In this document: positions 1 to 12,561 of the stretch, one piece after another | Layout of the letters: each line of letters begins with the position of its first letter | Position numbering within the stretch: position 1 is the stretch's first letter | Assembly: GCA_029204225.1 (NCBI GenBank) | Contig: MU832198.1 | Coordinates: 18,511 to 82,510, forward strand | From: Diphasiastrum complanatum | Lineage: Eukaryota; Streptophyta; Lycopodiopsida; Lycopodiales; Lycopodiaceae | Direction of reading: 5' to 3' | Length of the DNA stretch: 64,000 bases | The notes under the pieces: model-generated | Seen by the model: only the letters and a program-made list of their open reading frames with translations | Databases searched by the model: none | What the model was told of the DNA's origin: nothing | Made by a program: the position numbers and the translations under genes

Positions 1-1114
1 TACTCAAATATGGACTCCTCATTCTAGACATCCAATGGGATATCAAATTTACCCTCACACTCTCACAAAGAAAGTTGAATAGAACTAATTTGAGTTTCAT
101 ACATACTATGTCAATTTTCCTCAACAAATTGAATTCAATCACTCCTATTGGATTCCACCAATTACTCTACTTTTTAAGACTTGGAATGAAATTCAAAATC
201 AAAAGTTGTGATTTTTCTCACTAAGATATTGTGCTTCAGAGAGCTAATGCCAATTAGAAAGATTTGATCACATAGGAGAAGACAAATTCTTTACCAATAA
301 CAACACATAATGAGTTTCTAGATCTTGCCCTCTACAAAGGAAGGAACTCTTAGAAATTGGATCTCTCTCTACACATTTGTCATAGACACCTTAATGAATC
401 TTTTCAAACCTTACAGTCACTCAAACAAATTGAGTAGGGTTGAACAATGTGACTTGAATCTCAATCTCTTTTCTAGAACTCTCAATTTAAGCCAATCTAT
501 GTCAAATTCTACAAAAGATTTGCATAGATGCTCTATATGCACTAGAAACTCTCAAAGGTTTCACTTGGAGGACAGATCCAAAGATGTTTTCTAGCAAATT
601 GATGCTTCTAAACTTGAACCTATCACTCTTGAACAAATCTAGAGTGATGGTACAATGGATTTCAACTTCTCACCTTGCATATCACTCCTTAATCTATGAT
701 TTTTAGCAAAATCTCTCTTAACTTCAACATAACACTCAAAAAATCAGAGAAGATCAATTAATGCACCTTTCTCAAGCTTAAATTTCAATTTTTTGGCTGA
801 TCTAATCCAAGAACTAATCAAGGGATTAGATTTACTATAGAAAATGCTTGATTTTGCACCAAAAATCACTCAAATTGGGTATGTGAGTCAAATTCTATAA
901 ATTTTTGAAATTTCTCAGTCAAAACTGGAGCTGTACGGTCTCACACGTGTGAAAAGGGTCCCTACAGCCCACAACAAGATCTAGACCAAAAATTTTGAGG
1001 ATAGCTATCAAATCCAACTCGCTACACAAAATTTGACTAGTTTCCAAAAAAACTGCTAATTTTGGCTTTGATTTGGATTAACCCTATCAATTTCAACAAA
1101 ACCTCTTGTACTAG

Positions 1115-1126
1115 GCTCTGATACCA
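1115..1126 (-). other. Primer binding site for initiator Met-tRNA
   Basis: Minus strand reads TGGTATCAGAGC, the standard plant copia primer site complementary to the 3' end of tRNA-iMet. It lies directly inside the LTR end at 1127. Confidence 0.85.
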
Positions 1127-1301
1127 TGTGCAAAAAGTACAAAAAGGACCAAGAGTGGATCCTAATCTGATCCTCAAGAGGGATTGGTTGTCAGATTACT
1201 TGATCTATCAATCTACTTCAGATTAAGATCAATCTAGATCAATTCTAGACACAAAATCCTAACAAGAACAATCATTAATTGAATGTAAGTGTACTTTCTG
1301 G

Positions 1302-1317
1302 TTTCACACGTGTGAAA
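1302..1317. promoter_or_regulatory. 16-bp perfect palindrome with G-box core (TTTCACACGTGTGAAA)
   Basis: Perfect self-complementary 16-mer around CACGTG inside the LTR. Close variants occur at 939-954, 1681-1690 and 1890-1902, and in the other copia LTRs at 4533-4547, 14907-14921 and 20631-20646. CACGTG is a known plant bHLH/bZIP core; an LTR regulatory role is inferred. Confidence 0.4.
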
Positions 1318-1958
1318 CACTGCCTGAGTATGGACTCCAACCTGAAAATCAAGTACACATTGATAGAACCTCAAAACAATAAAAAAAAATGTAGACAAAT
1401 GGGGAGTATCACTCAAAATTGCTTCCAAAACCAAGATTGGTGTCTCACAATGATTAGGGCCAAATGTGGCTCTATATATACAATAAGTGGGAGCTCATGG
1501 TACTGATCATCCCTATGATCCCATATGTGTGAAGGTGCTTTGTCATATGATGATTCATCATGCAAAATTGACACTTGGACAAAACCTTCTATTTTGAGCA
1601 CTTTTGGTCCATTTTCCTTCTATATGGAGATCTACCTGAAAATCTTCTAGAACTCAAAATTCGCCTACTTCAGCTTATTCCACACGTGTGAGCTGTTCTC
1701 TACACATGGGATATGACACCTAACCAAATGATGTGGCTCATGCAATCAATAGATTGATGCCATGTGTCATATGTCTAGAAAACTAGTTTTTGGCCATTTT
1801 AGCCAGTAGAACTTGAATTAAATCATATGTACAACATATATGATGATGGTACATGAAAAGTACACTAGTTTTACATGTGGGAACAGGCTCCACACATGTG
1901 TGTTTATCTATATACAAGATTTTTGGCCTCTACCAAGCTTATTTTTGCTTTTTTCACA

Positions 1959-2617
1959 AGTCTATGTCAGTCTGACTTACTATTTTGGTTCATCAGTGAG
2001 TAGTAGAGGCCATGTGTCATATTGACCTATTTTTGTCAAAAAAGACTCTTTTTTGCAAAAGTAGCAGTATTACATTTGTAACCTTCGCCAAAATCTTCGT
2101 TGGAATTTCTGAGGATACTATTTATAGTTAGCTACCATTTTTGCTTTCGCCTGAACATTATTGTGGCCAAGATCTTGAAAAATTCTTATTTTTACCCTCG
2201 CCAAACTACAAAAACCGTACTGCTTGTCTATCAGAACCTTCGCCAGTTATACCCTAGGTTAATTTGTCCAGACTTGTCAACAAATAATTAGATCAGAGAC
2301 TTTTCACCCAAAATAACACTGAAGAACCTTCTTCCAAGAATCCTTCGTTTGTACTATTTATAGATTATGATTTTTCAAAAATCTAGCCTTTGTCAAAATT
2401 TTGAGCAAATCTGTTACAATTTGATTATGATTATTAGAAATCGTTAAGGCTTAGAAGTGTCGTTGCTTGATCAAGATCTATTTTTCAAAAATCAAAAATC
2501 TGATTATTTTTCAAGTGATAGAGATTTTATAGGTCTGATATGATCTGATATGAAATAAAATTTTGTTAAAAAAATCTAGATCCAATCTCATTATCTGATT
2601 GTCATAATTTGGAAGTA
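1959..2617. other. Non-coding stretch, no gene recognised
   Basis: AT-rich sequence with recurring short phrases (ccttcgcca, tactatttatag). It precedes the gypsy-like gag start at 2618 and may be that element's leader or LTR. No convincing frame was found on either strand. Confidence 0.4.
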
Positions 2618-2808
2618 TGGCTGACGAAGGACCATTGAATCCACCACCAATTGTTGTTAGGAGGTCCTCTCGTTTAGAAATACCAAAGTACAATGGGTTA
2701 TCTGATCCCATCAGATTTCTCTAGATCTTTTCTGAATTATGTAGGGTTTATGACAAAGTTTTTCCACAAGATAAACTTCAGATCACTCATGATCAAGATG
2801 ACAAAAGG
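2618..2808 (+). pseudogene. Ty3/gypsy-like gag, N-terminal remnant
   Basis: From ATG 2618 the frame begins MADEGPLNPPPIVVRRSS and continues with a phrase of the type 'KYNGLSDPIRFL', then after one in-frame TAG 'IFSELCRVYDKVFPQDKLQ'. This is the style of the N-terminal capsid region of plant gypsy gag ('pkydGltDp..fl'). The frame then runs into copia-like sequence at about 2800, so gag is truncated here. A C-terminal gag piece of similar style resumes near 4745, suggesting that the copia-derived block 2.8-4.7 kb sits inside an older gag. The family assignment is by motif style only. Confidence 0.5.
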
Positions 2809-4083
2809 TTGGTTGGAGAAGACTATATGGAGCAAATCGAGAGGCAATTTTTTCAAGGCAAGAGAGATCTCATTGGTGAGCTTATTGAGGTTTGTTATGG
2901 ACTCAAGAGGGCTGGATTTATTAGGTTTGATACTCATCTTCACCTACTCTACTTCATGTTGGATGGAAAGTTTGGAATCTATCTTTTGATTTATGATGGT
3001 GACATTGTTTTCACTAACCTTCGTGGAAATTTGAGATCAAGCATTGATGAGTTCTTGTTGGATCTAGATCATATGTTTGAGAGGGAGTATTTCCAGAGGT
3101 TCAGGTCTGAAGATATTCATATCTTTTATATCTTTGATGATCAAGAGAAAGGTAAGCAAGTGGAAGCGACTCACTTTGCTTTACTCACATGTTTTGGAGA
3201 ATTTTCTTGTGTAGATGATGCTATGCAAGTGGATATTGGTTCTCATGGTTTTCATACTGGAAAAGCAAGTAATGGATCTGAAATTTTTTTTTTGTTCAAT
3301 GACTTTGATGGTCAAGAGGAAGACCAAGAGGTTGGTCTCAAAGGGCTTCAACAACACAAAAGGAAAGGTGGCACTTTGGAGCTAGTCAAGAGCATCAAAG
3401 GAAAGGTATTTGGCAAAGATGTTACGGATCTGTTTGTGCAGCATATTGAGGACTCAAGTAAGGTCAAAGGAGCGGAAAGGAAGTGTTGTTCAAGTTTACT
3501 TTACTTGTTCCATCTCATGTTTGAGCTATTTCATGTGGATGTGTGCAAATTGTCAAGATATGGACAAACTAGCTACATTGTCTTGCAATATCTTATTGTT
3601 GGAGTTGTACTAGCATTATTGGCTGGTTTTGTTGATGGAAATGAAGGTATTAGAGGTTCATTATGTCACTCATTCATGGCCAAGTCATCAAGTGTTGATG
3701 ATATCTTGTGCCAAGATGGAGATGGAGGCTCATTCATGGAGTTTTATGGTGGAGACATACCAAGAAAGGACAAAGTTGGAGGAGACAAGCAAGCAAATGG
3801 TCATCACTCACATTTATTGTTTGGTTGCTGTAATTTTTCAGAGAGTTCAAAGTTTGAAACATGGAGGAATCATTTCATTCACATTCTATTTGGTTCTTCA
3901 TGTTCTAGCTATATCTTGATGTGTAAAATTGATGTAAGAAATAGTGAAGCATCCAATTTGGACACTATTCTCTATATCAATAATGAAAGATACTTTAGAA
4001 CCTTAGAAAGGAGATCTATACTTAGGATGGAATTCATTCTAAAGTTGGATCAAGTTCTATTGTCAAAACTATGCCAAAACTAG
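2809..4083 (+). pseudogene. Chimeric 424-residue open frame with rearranged copia pol pieces
   Basis: One uninterrupted frame of 424 codons. Residues 1-100 resemble copia reverse transcriptase with gaps: YMEQ, then YGLKRAG (family SLYGLKQAPR), then LLIYDGDIVFTN where active copias have LLYVDDIIxTG, so the YVDD catalytic box is altered. Residues about 112-142 (KGKQV...FALLTCFGE..CV..A.Q) match the linker of the 15-19 kb element that normally lies before RT, so the order is inverted. Residues 143-380 have no family I recognise and include a hydrophobic stretch (YIVLQYLIVGVVLALLAGFV). The stop is followed within 5 bp by a copia polypurine tract and LTR. It is probably a scrambled internal region of a non-autonomous copia; expression as a protein is doubtful. 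Confidence 0.5.
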
Positions 4084-4085
4084 TT

Positions 4086-4701
4086 GAAGAGGGAGTGTGA
4101 GAGATTTCAACTAGTTTAGTCTAGTTTAGTCACATTTTGGTAAATTGCCAACAAGAGGCCAAAACTCATTTTAGACTTAGAGATAAACTTTTTGAAGTTA
4201 TATTAATTTAAAATACATTCAATAAACACTTTTGGAAAGTGTGGGAAAGTTGGTAGTCGAGTTTGAGAGAGATTCAAATTTGAACTTTGGGTACATTGAA
4301 TCTAGACCCAAAAATAGTAGGGTTTACATTTTGGAGGGAAAGCCAAGTGGCCAAATAGGGTTTGGAAACTCTATAAAAGGATGTAACTCGTGGAGAGACA
4401 CATCTTCTCTCTTCTATCTCTCATTTCATCATTATACATGGTTCTCTTTGGGTTCTACTACTCATTGGTGCACTATCTTGGTGTTATCTTGCAATTCTAT
4501 GTGTAGAATGATCATTTATTGCTATTTTCGGTTCCACACGTGTGAAATACAGTAGGTTACTGTAATTGTACGGACAACAAACATATTTTATGTTTTGTTT
4601 CATGTTTGATCAATATCTATTAGAGTTTGCATCTCATTTTGTATGTAGATGCTGATTTTTCTACATTGGCAGAATTGTTGGTTTGCTCCTTATTGTAACC
4701 A
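4086..4701 (+). repeat. Copia polypurine tract and 3' LTR
   Basis: GAAGAGGGAG at 4086-4095 is identical to the tract of the minus element at 14994-15003 and is followed by an LTR start TGTGAGAG at 4096. The LTR holds TATAAAAGG near 4372 and a CACACGTGTGAAA palindrome at about 4533. The right end is uncertain; TAACCA near 4701 is a plausible CA terminus, since gypsy gag sequence resumes soon after. No 5' partner LTR was found. Confidence 0.65.
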
Positions 4702-4744
4702 AAGATTTGGGACATGGATTGGATCTTGAATGATTTGAAATCCT

Positions 4745-5705
4745 TCACAGTTTTTAGCAGGTATACCTAAAAGGATTAGACGCAATCTAAGATGCCATAA
4801 TGAATACACTACAATACAAAGTGCTATGGACGATGCAATTCGTCAGGAGGATGAAGACTCTGATGATGAACCAAATGTTGGAATGCTGCCTTATATAGCA
4901 GGGCAAACCGCGACAACATCCACCACCATTGCATCAACAAATATCAATCCTACTATAGAGAAGACGATCGATGAGTTCGAGAAACTTGGTCAAAAGCAGT
5001 AGATGCAACTAGAAAAAATGCAGTCCCAGTTTGACAAAAAGCTGAAAGTCTTGGAAGAATTCCATGGGAAAGCGAACAAAGAACTTGAAGAATTTTCAAA
5101 GTCTTTTCCTAGCCGGAAAAATGTCTGGTGTTCAATTTGTGCGAGAAATCACATTATGAATGAATGTCCAAACAACGAACGACGAATGCTATTTGTCATC
5201 TGTGTAACTCTATGGGACATGAGACATCTTTTTGCTCGTTTAATCCTCAGATTATCCAGCAAAGGTATGCTAAGCTTCAGTATTGAGAACCTACTTATTA
5301 AAAGTATCTTGATGGAAAGCCTTTCAATTTTGCCCTTGGACTTTTAGAACGACTAGCTCTACCAGATCCAACGGAATAGAGTGCTCCTCCTACTAATCTA
5401 ATGGAACCAGAACCTTATAGTGCTAATGATCAATGGAACTATAGCAATGATCATGAGAGTGCAGTATGCTATCTATGTTGTCGCGCAACAACAAGCAGCT
5501 AGATAATGGACTAGAGTGCCACTTGGATGTTTTACATGCGGAGAGAACCATAGAGTTGCTAAATGTCCGAACAAAGGAAAATTTATACCATTCTGTAGAG
5601 AATGTGGTTATGGACACTGTCATAAAAAATGTCCTACAAGACCCCAACCACCACCGATTACTACTCCAGTGAATATGATTATGATCAAGAAAAGGCCAGT
5701 AGTTC
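4745..5705 (+). pseudogene. Ty3/gypsy-like gag C-terminal half with four CCHC zinc knuckles
   Basis: The frame begins with a capsid C-terminus (FLAGIPKRIRRNLR ... MDDAIRQEDED), clearly related to the gag piece at 32.8 kb (LVGLPKSIRREL ... MDDAIREEDE). It has a TAG at about 5000, then a lysine/glutamate-rich linker. Four zinc knuckles follow: 5129-5167 (CX2CX3HX4C), 5194-5235 (canonical CX2CX4HX4C, in another frame), 5528-5566 and 5594-5632 (both CX2CX3HX4C). The frame changes show at least two indels. Knuckles bind genomic RNA in gag nucleocapsid. At about 5712 the sequence switches abruptly to copia RT. Confidence 0.7.
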
Positions 5706-5711
5706 AATCTA

Positions 5712-7174
5712 GCTATGTTGGATGAATATGATGCCTTGATTGAGAATGAAACTTGGTTGCTTGTTGATAGACCTCAAAGGAATGTAATAGGATGCAAGTG
5801 GGTCTTCAAGCTTAAGATGAATGCAAATGTGAGTGCTAACAAACATAAAGCAAGATTAGTTGCAAAAGGTTATGCTCAAGAGAGACGGATAGACTATGAG
5901 GAAACTTTTGCACCCATGGCCAAGATGGTCACAATGAGTCTAATCATTGCACTTGCATGACATTTTGGATGGATCCTATGTCAAATGGATGTCTCTAATG
6001 CCTTCTTGAATGGTTTTTTGAAAGAGGATATCTATATGGAGCACCCACAAGGGTTCATCAAGCATGGAATGGAGGACAAAGTATGCCATCTCCAAAGAAG
6101 CATCTATGGCTTGAAGCAAGCCTCGAGATCTTGGAATTCAAGATTACAATGCTATCTCATTTAACTTTAAAGTGAATATGATCCCACTCTTTGCATTAAG
6201 TTTGATAATGTTGGTATTGCACTTTTACTCATTTATGTAGATGACATCATCATTAGTGGAAATAGTGTTGATGGTATTGAAAAAATCAAGTTAGGCCTAT
6301 CTTTAGAGTTCAAGATGGAGATCTAGGGTGTCTTCACTTCATCTTAGGCATAGAAGTGCTTAGAGGATCTGATTTTATCTCTATAAGTCAAGTAAACTAT
6401 GCTCAAACTCTTTTGAAGAAGTTTAAGATGGAAGAGTGCAAAAGTGTTGACACACCAATGGAGCAAGATGCAAAAGTGTTGACACACATTCATGGACATC
6501 ACTTTGTTAACCAACTTATAGGCTCCTTATGTGGATCATTATAACTAGACCACATCTTAGATTTAGTGTATGTAGGTTGAGCCAATTCATGAAAAAACCA
6601 TTGAATATCCATTGGAAAAAGGCTAAGAGGATTCTAAGATACATCTCGGGTACACTGACTTTTGGGATTCTATATAGAGGAGATGTGATTAACCTTCATG
6701 CATTTAGTGATTCAGATTTTGCAGGGGACAAGAGGGATAGGACATCAACAAGTGCCTATTCAACTTTCATAGGAAATTCATGGCTTTCCAAAAAGCAAGA
6801 AACTATATCTCTATCTTCAAACCAAGGCCGAGTACAAAGCTTTGACAACCACTACAAAGGAGGTACTTTGGATCAAGAGAATATTGGTGGAGCTAAAGAT
6901 CATGGATTCAGAGGAGGCACCAATCATATACAATGACAATATACCAACCCAACACCTTGCATCTAACCCAATCTTCTATGCAAGATCTAAGCACATTGAA
7001 ATATGCCATCACTTTGTGAGAGAAATGGTGCAAGCCAAGGAGATTGCTTTGGAGCATGTTCCAAGCAATGAATGTGTAGCTGATCTACTTACTAAACCAC
7101 TTCAAAAGACACCTTTTATGAAGTTCATATCATCACTTGGAGTGATTAGTAAAGCAATGATTGAACCAAACTAG
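5712..7174 (+). pseudogene. Ty1/copia reverse transcriptase-RNase H remnant
   Basis: Starts at the beginning of the copia RT domain ([42 protein letters not shown]). It continues through FLNG, IYMEHPQGF, SIYGLKQASRSW and the intact catalytic LLIYVDDIIISGN near 6225-6260, then RNase H (FSDSDFAGDKRDRTSTS, WLSKKQETISLSS), ending ARSKHIEICHHFVRE ... ADLLTKPLQ before TAG. Stops and frame changes near 5958, 6160, 6325, 6540 and 6820 make it non-functional. Gag, protease and integrase are absent and the left join is to gypsy gag. No polypurine tract or LTR is obvious after 7174. Confidence 0.85.
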
Positions 7175-8294
<1,120 letters not shown>

Positions 8295-8485
8295 GTTTCT
8301 AATTCGTATTCTCAGATTTTATTTTTTCAGCATTCAAATATGTAAAAAATTTGAGCTTTTTTTATGTAGCTACCAAGTCAAGTTTTGGAGCATGGATTGC
8401 GATATCCCTACCATACCAATAATAAAAATGATCAAAGCATGTGTGTCAATATATATTATGTGTAGATGATTCATTTAAGATGATT

Positions 8486-8490
<5 letters not shown>

Positions 8491-8551
<61 letters not shown>

Positions 8552-8567
8552 CGCCCCCCCCCCCCCC
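8491..8567. repeat. (CT)n microsatellite followed by poly-C
   Basis: Uninterrupted CT repeats from 8491 to 8549, then a C-tract with one G to about 8567. The compound tract may include slippage or assembly error. Confidence 0.95.
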
Positions 8568-8569
8568 GG

Positions 8570-9169
8570 GTTCTTGGTTGTCAACACTTCATGCACATTT
8601 ACCTACTCTATGCATTCTAGTTTTCTATGCATCTATGATTAATTAACAAAGTAAATAGAAACATGACATTTTGTGAAAGAAAGTGATAATATTATAGGCT
8701 TTTCATAATATGTATTGACAAAATGCCTTCGATCTCAAGCGAGTTAGCTTATAATTTTAATGCAAGTATGGTATATGTATATCATAGAATTGGTAGTACA
8801 TTTACAGTTGGCTTCCATGCTAGAATGCCACATAAAGGTTGTATTAGATCACATAAATTTTGAAGAGTACGACTCTTCATGCTATATCTCTTCTTTTTGT
8901 CTTAGTATTATATGTAGAGGAATGATTCATGATTGCAGGCTCTTCGATCAACTGAGAGACACCATTGGGAGTACTTCCTTTTTGTCCCACATAGGTTTCA
9001 TATATAAGTGTACATCGCTGTAGCCATCTCATTGAAGTAGTTCAACAGCTGGTTGAATCTCACATAGTTCATTTCACTCTGTAAAACAAAATCCACCACA
9101 ATTAACTGATCAATAAATCGAAACTTTTGAAGGTGCGAATAAGATTATGTTTACAAGTGTGGAAGAAAT

Positions 9170-9173
<4 letters not shown>
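8570..9173. other. Intergenic, no gene recognised
   Basis: AT-rich spacer between microsatellites, downstream (minus sense) of the PNP-like gene. Only short unsupported frames. Confidence 0.4.

Positions 9174-9216
<43 letters not shown>
9174..9216. repeat. (TC)n microsatellite, 3' of the PNP-like gene
   Basis: Uninterrupted TC repeats. They lie 38 bp beyond the stop codon of the minus-strand gene, so probably in its 3' UTR, where the transcript would carry (GA)n. Confidence 0.95.
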
Positions 9217-9220
<4 letters not shown>

Positions 9221-9254
9221 GCACGCGTGCATGGGTTTGGTGGAATTAAGTCTC

Positions 9255-9644
9255 TTACTCAATGTAGGATATCATGACTTTGCCAGCATCAGGATCCGCG
9301 ATGGTGTTGAATGCCTCTGCGGACAAATCTAGTGTACCTTGGCATCCAGGCAAAGGGCACTTGTCCACAATTCTGACTATGATACTTCCAGGCTTACAAG
9401 GTTTTGCTACACCCAAATTGGTACCACCCACACACGATACTCTGAAATGCTTGCCACATGCTTTTCTGTCATTCCACAAATATTCACTCGCAGCAGCAAA
9501 TAAGTTTCCGGCAGGAAATTGATCCTTATCGAATCCAAAGCATGAGGATGCTGATGAGCACCATCAAACAAGATGAATGTGAAAGTAAGAATCGAGTGAC
9601 ATGACTTCTGTAAGGATGCATCAACCCAACAACATGAATGACAT

Positions 9645-9706
<62 letters not shown>

Positions 9707-9898
9707 TAATTTACTGCTCCACTTACGAACGTAGGGAGCTGTGTAGAAGGTTGCATTGCCGAGAGCTGATCCTGGCTGTGCTGCAGCAAAAGGTGTGAAG
9801 GAGGAGGATGGGATGCTGGAGGTATTCCAGTGTAACATTATGAGGAAAGTAGCAATATAAAATAAGGAGTTCATTTGTTGCGAAAGTCCAATTGCCAT
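9255..9898 (-). CDS. Plant natriuretic peptide / EG45-like secreted protein (2 exons, intact)
   Basis: Two exons on the minus strand. Exon 1 is 9898-9727 (57 codons plus 1 base) and exon 2 is 9550-9255, joined across a 176-bp intron with GTAAGT donor and CATCAG acceptor; the product is 155 residues. Residues 9-25 are a hydrophobic signal-peptide core (LFYIATFLIMLHW). The mature part starts near GNATFYTAPYV and the splice restores YVPSSCFGF. A barwin-like double-psi beta-barrel follows, with six cysteines (CFGF, ACGK, SCVGG, PCKP, DKCP, GCQG), the block FAAASEYLWNDRKACG, VDKCPLPGCQGTLDLSAEAF and a closing ADPDAGK. These are hallmarks of PNP-A/EG45-like apoplastic proteins, relatives of the expansin N-domain involved in water and ion homeostasis. 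No expansin C-domain is present. Start: M1 is in frame with the signal peptide, but M9 could serve. Confidence 0.9.
9649..9703. repeat. (GA)n microsatellite inside the PNP-like intron
   Basis: 55 bp of uninterrupted GA. In gene sense it is (TC)n, starts just after the 5' splice site region and makes up about 31% of the 176-bp intron. Confidence 0.95.
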
Positions 9899-9931
9899 GG
9901 TTGATGCAATCTTTGTTCTATGATAAGTTAT

Positions 9932-9939
9932 CTTATATA
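9932..9939 (-). promoter_or_regulatory. Possible TATA box of the PNP-like gene
   Basis: TATATAAG on the minus strand, 34 bp before the first ATG. A start about 30 bp downstream would leave a very short 5' UTR before M1, and would favour M9. Context inference only. Confidence 0.35.
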
Positions 9940-10364
9940 CTACTGCTCACATTGAGACTATGATATTGATGCTAAGTGAGGCTCACTTGTTGTGAGCAAG
10001 TATAAATAGTGGTGAAAATAGATATATAAATTTTGATATTGTTGATATACAATTCTATACTTATGGTGTAAGAAAAATGATGATGATTGTGAGGATATGG
10101 AGAAGTGTTGAAATTTGACTGCTGTCATGCCCTTCAATGGCCAATCTAAACATATTTGATAGGTCATTGCAATTTTGGGCCATCAACACTGGAACTATAA
10201 AATTTGTGTAAAACCATCAAAGTGACAAGTTTCAATCTATTTAAAACATCATACACAAATTATAAGTCATGAATTTACCATAAACCATATTACTTGACTC
10301 TTTTCAACTTTTCATGTTTAACATTGGCAAATGCAATTTGAGAACTTCAACTTGAAGACTAAAG

Positions 10365-10625
10365 TTGAAGTGTGGTAAGTGGCCCTACACTTCAATATTC
10401 CAAATTTCAAACTTTTATTCTTCTTTGATGGCCTTTGCTTTTTGTTCTACTAGTCAATGCAATGTGCATGTGTTGTTTCAATTTTCAAGTTTCCAACTTT
10501 AGCATGTAGCATGGGCAATAGCCCTGGACTTCAAACATCCAACTTTCAAATTTTGACACTTGCAGTTTAAAGCTTTAACATGCAGCGTGGGCCATGGCCC
10601 TAGACTTCAAAACCCCAATTTTCAA
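10365..10625. repeat. Three imperfect tandem units built on 'CCCT(G/A)(G/C)ACTTCAA...CCAA'
   Basis: Units near 10370, 10490 and 10570 share the phrase 'catgggcaatagccctggac' or close variants, followed by 'ttcaaacatccaactttcaaa'. Divergence is high and the boundaries are approximate. Confidence 0.55.
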
Positions 10626-12561
10626 ACCTTCAGAGTAATTGCTGCTTCAAGCTTGATGATGTTAATTTCGAAGAGTTGATTTAGTAACCAATTATTTGAG
10701 CAAAAATGCTTTACTTGGAATTTGATATGGGAAATGTAAATAGTTACGTTCTGATGATGTCACGTTTGAGGGACAAGTTCTTTGACCATGAACATTGCAC
10801 AAGATGTCATGCATATAAAGCAGGAAGGGCAATTCTAAACATCAAATTTTAGCACTAGTATGGAGCATATACAATATTGCTTGTTGAATTGTTGTTGATA
10901 GTCAAAACCTCATGTTATGTTTCTCTCCATATTCCATGGGCCATCGCTTCTCTTTTATGCACCATTCATTTCAGAACAAAAACATATCATGCATATCTAT
11001 TCAAAGCTGCAAGCTCAGTCATTCATGCTTACCTTGTTGAGAAGGGCCATTTGGAGGCTAAATCTAATGGCATGCATCTATTCCTTCAAACACTAGAGAT
11101 CATGATCCACGTCAAAGGCATGAAGTGATTTTTTAGTGAATCTTTGAAAATCTTTGTTGTGGTTATTTGGACCTTGCAAAGACAAGACTGTGGATTCCAA
11201 GTGGTATTATTAAACTAGTCAAAGTTAAAGGAAAGACCTATATCTTAATGACATGCTCTACTAGATGAAAGTTACCAACAATGACATGCTCTACTTTGAC
11301 AATTTGCATAGTGACAAAAATGGGTCGAGACACCAAGTTAGGCATTAGGCATTAGAAAGCATGAAAAAGAACATTATCGTATGTTATACACCTACCCCTC
11401 AAGGAATACACATTAGTGTAAGATGGATTCAACATAAGTTTGATGACAATTAGTATGAGCACAAGGACCAAGAACGTACATGACTTTCTCTTGTAGAATT
11501 GGTCTCTAGGGTTTGTTAACATGAAAATGGCAAACCTTACAAGTTGACAAAATCAAATCAAAAAAGAAATAAAGAAATAGGCCTAAATTGGGATAAAAGG
11601 GACCTTAAAATTGAAATAGAAACTAGAACTGAAATATATGATGCACGACAAGTAGACCTTTTATATCATTTACAAAACTCATTAATAAAACAATAAATGC
11701 TAGCATTATGCTGATGACAAGAAATACACAAGAACATCACAATATCCATAAATTGCTATACAAATTGATGGAAAAGTGCGACTAAGCATTGATTGCATAA
11801 AAAGTCATTGATTATCCTATTGATTGGGCATGTGATATGAGAAATTGGACAAGGCTATTTCTTGATCCACAAGAAGAGTGCATGTAATGCACATGTCTCT
11901 TCATCAAAAATTTTTACCAAAGGATCCATTAACAATGATATCGATATACTTTTAACACTGTTGCGAATTGAGTGGGTAATATTGTGAGGTTCTCCTTAAG
12001 GAATATTGAATAATAGTGAAAAAAATGCATTAAACAAAAAGTCATATTTTTTGTGCAAGCTATTTTTTAAAACACATATTTATTCTCACCATTTTTTAAA
12101 ATCACATATTTTCAAAAGTAAAGTTTCTAAACCTTACATATGTTTTAGTAGATAAAATATTTTTGCTAATAACAAATTTTAGAAAATTAAAAACTATGCA
12201 AAATTTTTGTTAGATCATTCAAACAAGATTAATTAAATTTTAAAATTAGTCTATATTTTTCACTTTTAAAAGACTTCAATGTTTTAGAAAAACACAAAAC
12301 AAATTTATGTTTAAATGAATAAGTTTATAATGTCTTCAAAAAATTACATTCTTTAAACTGCTAATGTTTAATATAAACTAAAAAATAATATCATTTACAT
12401 CATCTATTATGATTAAAATTTTAGTGCTCTCACCTTAATGATAATTTCATAACACGCACACTTATTCACACAATAATCGATACAAAATAATTGCTATATT
12501 GAATAATATTTGTTCAATACAAATATTCAGAAGGCCTTGAAATGTATCAAATCAAGGTATT
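10626..12561. other. Intergenic, no gene supported
   Basis: About 1.9 kb of AT-rich DNA. An 83-codon plus frame at 10877-11128 has no family signature. 11.9-12.5 kb is very AT-rich and lies downstream of the methyltransferase pseudogene. Confidence 0.4.

Larger units (their letters stand above)
1..1958 (-). mobile_element. Ty1/copia element, 5' leader, primer site and 5' LTR (partial)
   Basis: Read on the minus strand this is an LTR, then a perfect tRNA-iMet primer site (1115-1126), then about 1.1 kb of non-coding leader running off the left window edge. The LTR starts TGTGAAAAAAGC (right end 1958) and ends GCACA at 1127, so it obeys TG...CA. A TATATATA motif lies near 1470-1480 on the minus strand. 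The start motif TGTGAAAA and internal CACACGTGTG palindromes link it to the element at 14.7-20.7 kb. No coding frame is seen in 1-1114, which fits a copia leader preceding gag. The LTR outer end at 1958 is inferred from the TGTGAAAA match only. Confidence 0.6.

Noticed and set aside
1115-1126. tRNA gene signal at the TGGTATCAGAGC sites
   Set aside because: Only the 12-bp complement of the tRNA 3' end is present; these are retrotransposon primer sites.
9407-9898. Single 163-codon minus frame as the PNP-like protein
   Set aside because: It reads through the intron and its TC repeat; the spliced two-exon model restores all six cysteines and the conserved YVPSSC junction.
10877-11128. 83-codon plus-strand ORF
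   Set aside because: No motif, no splice or promoter context; expected by chance.
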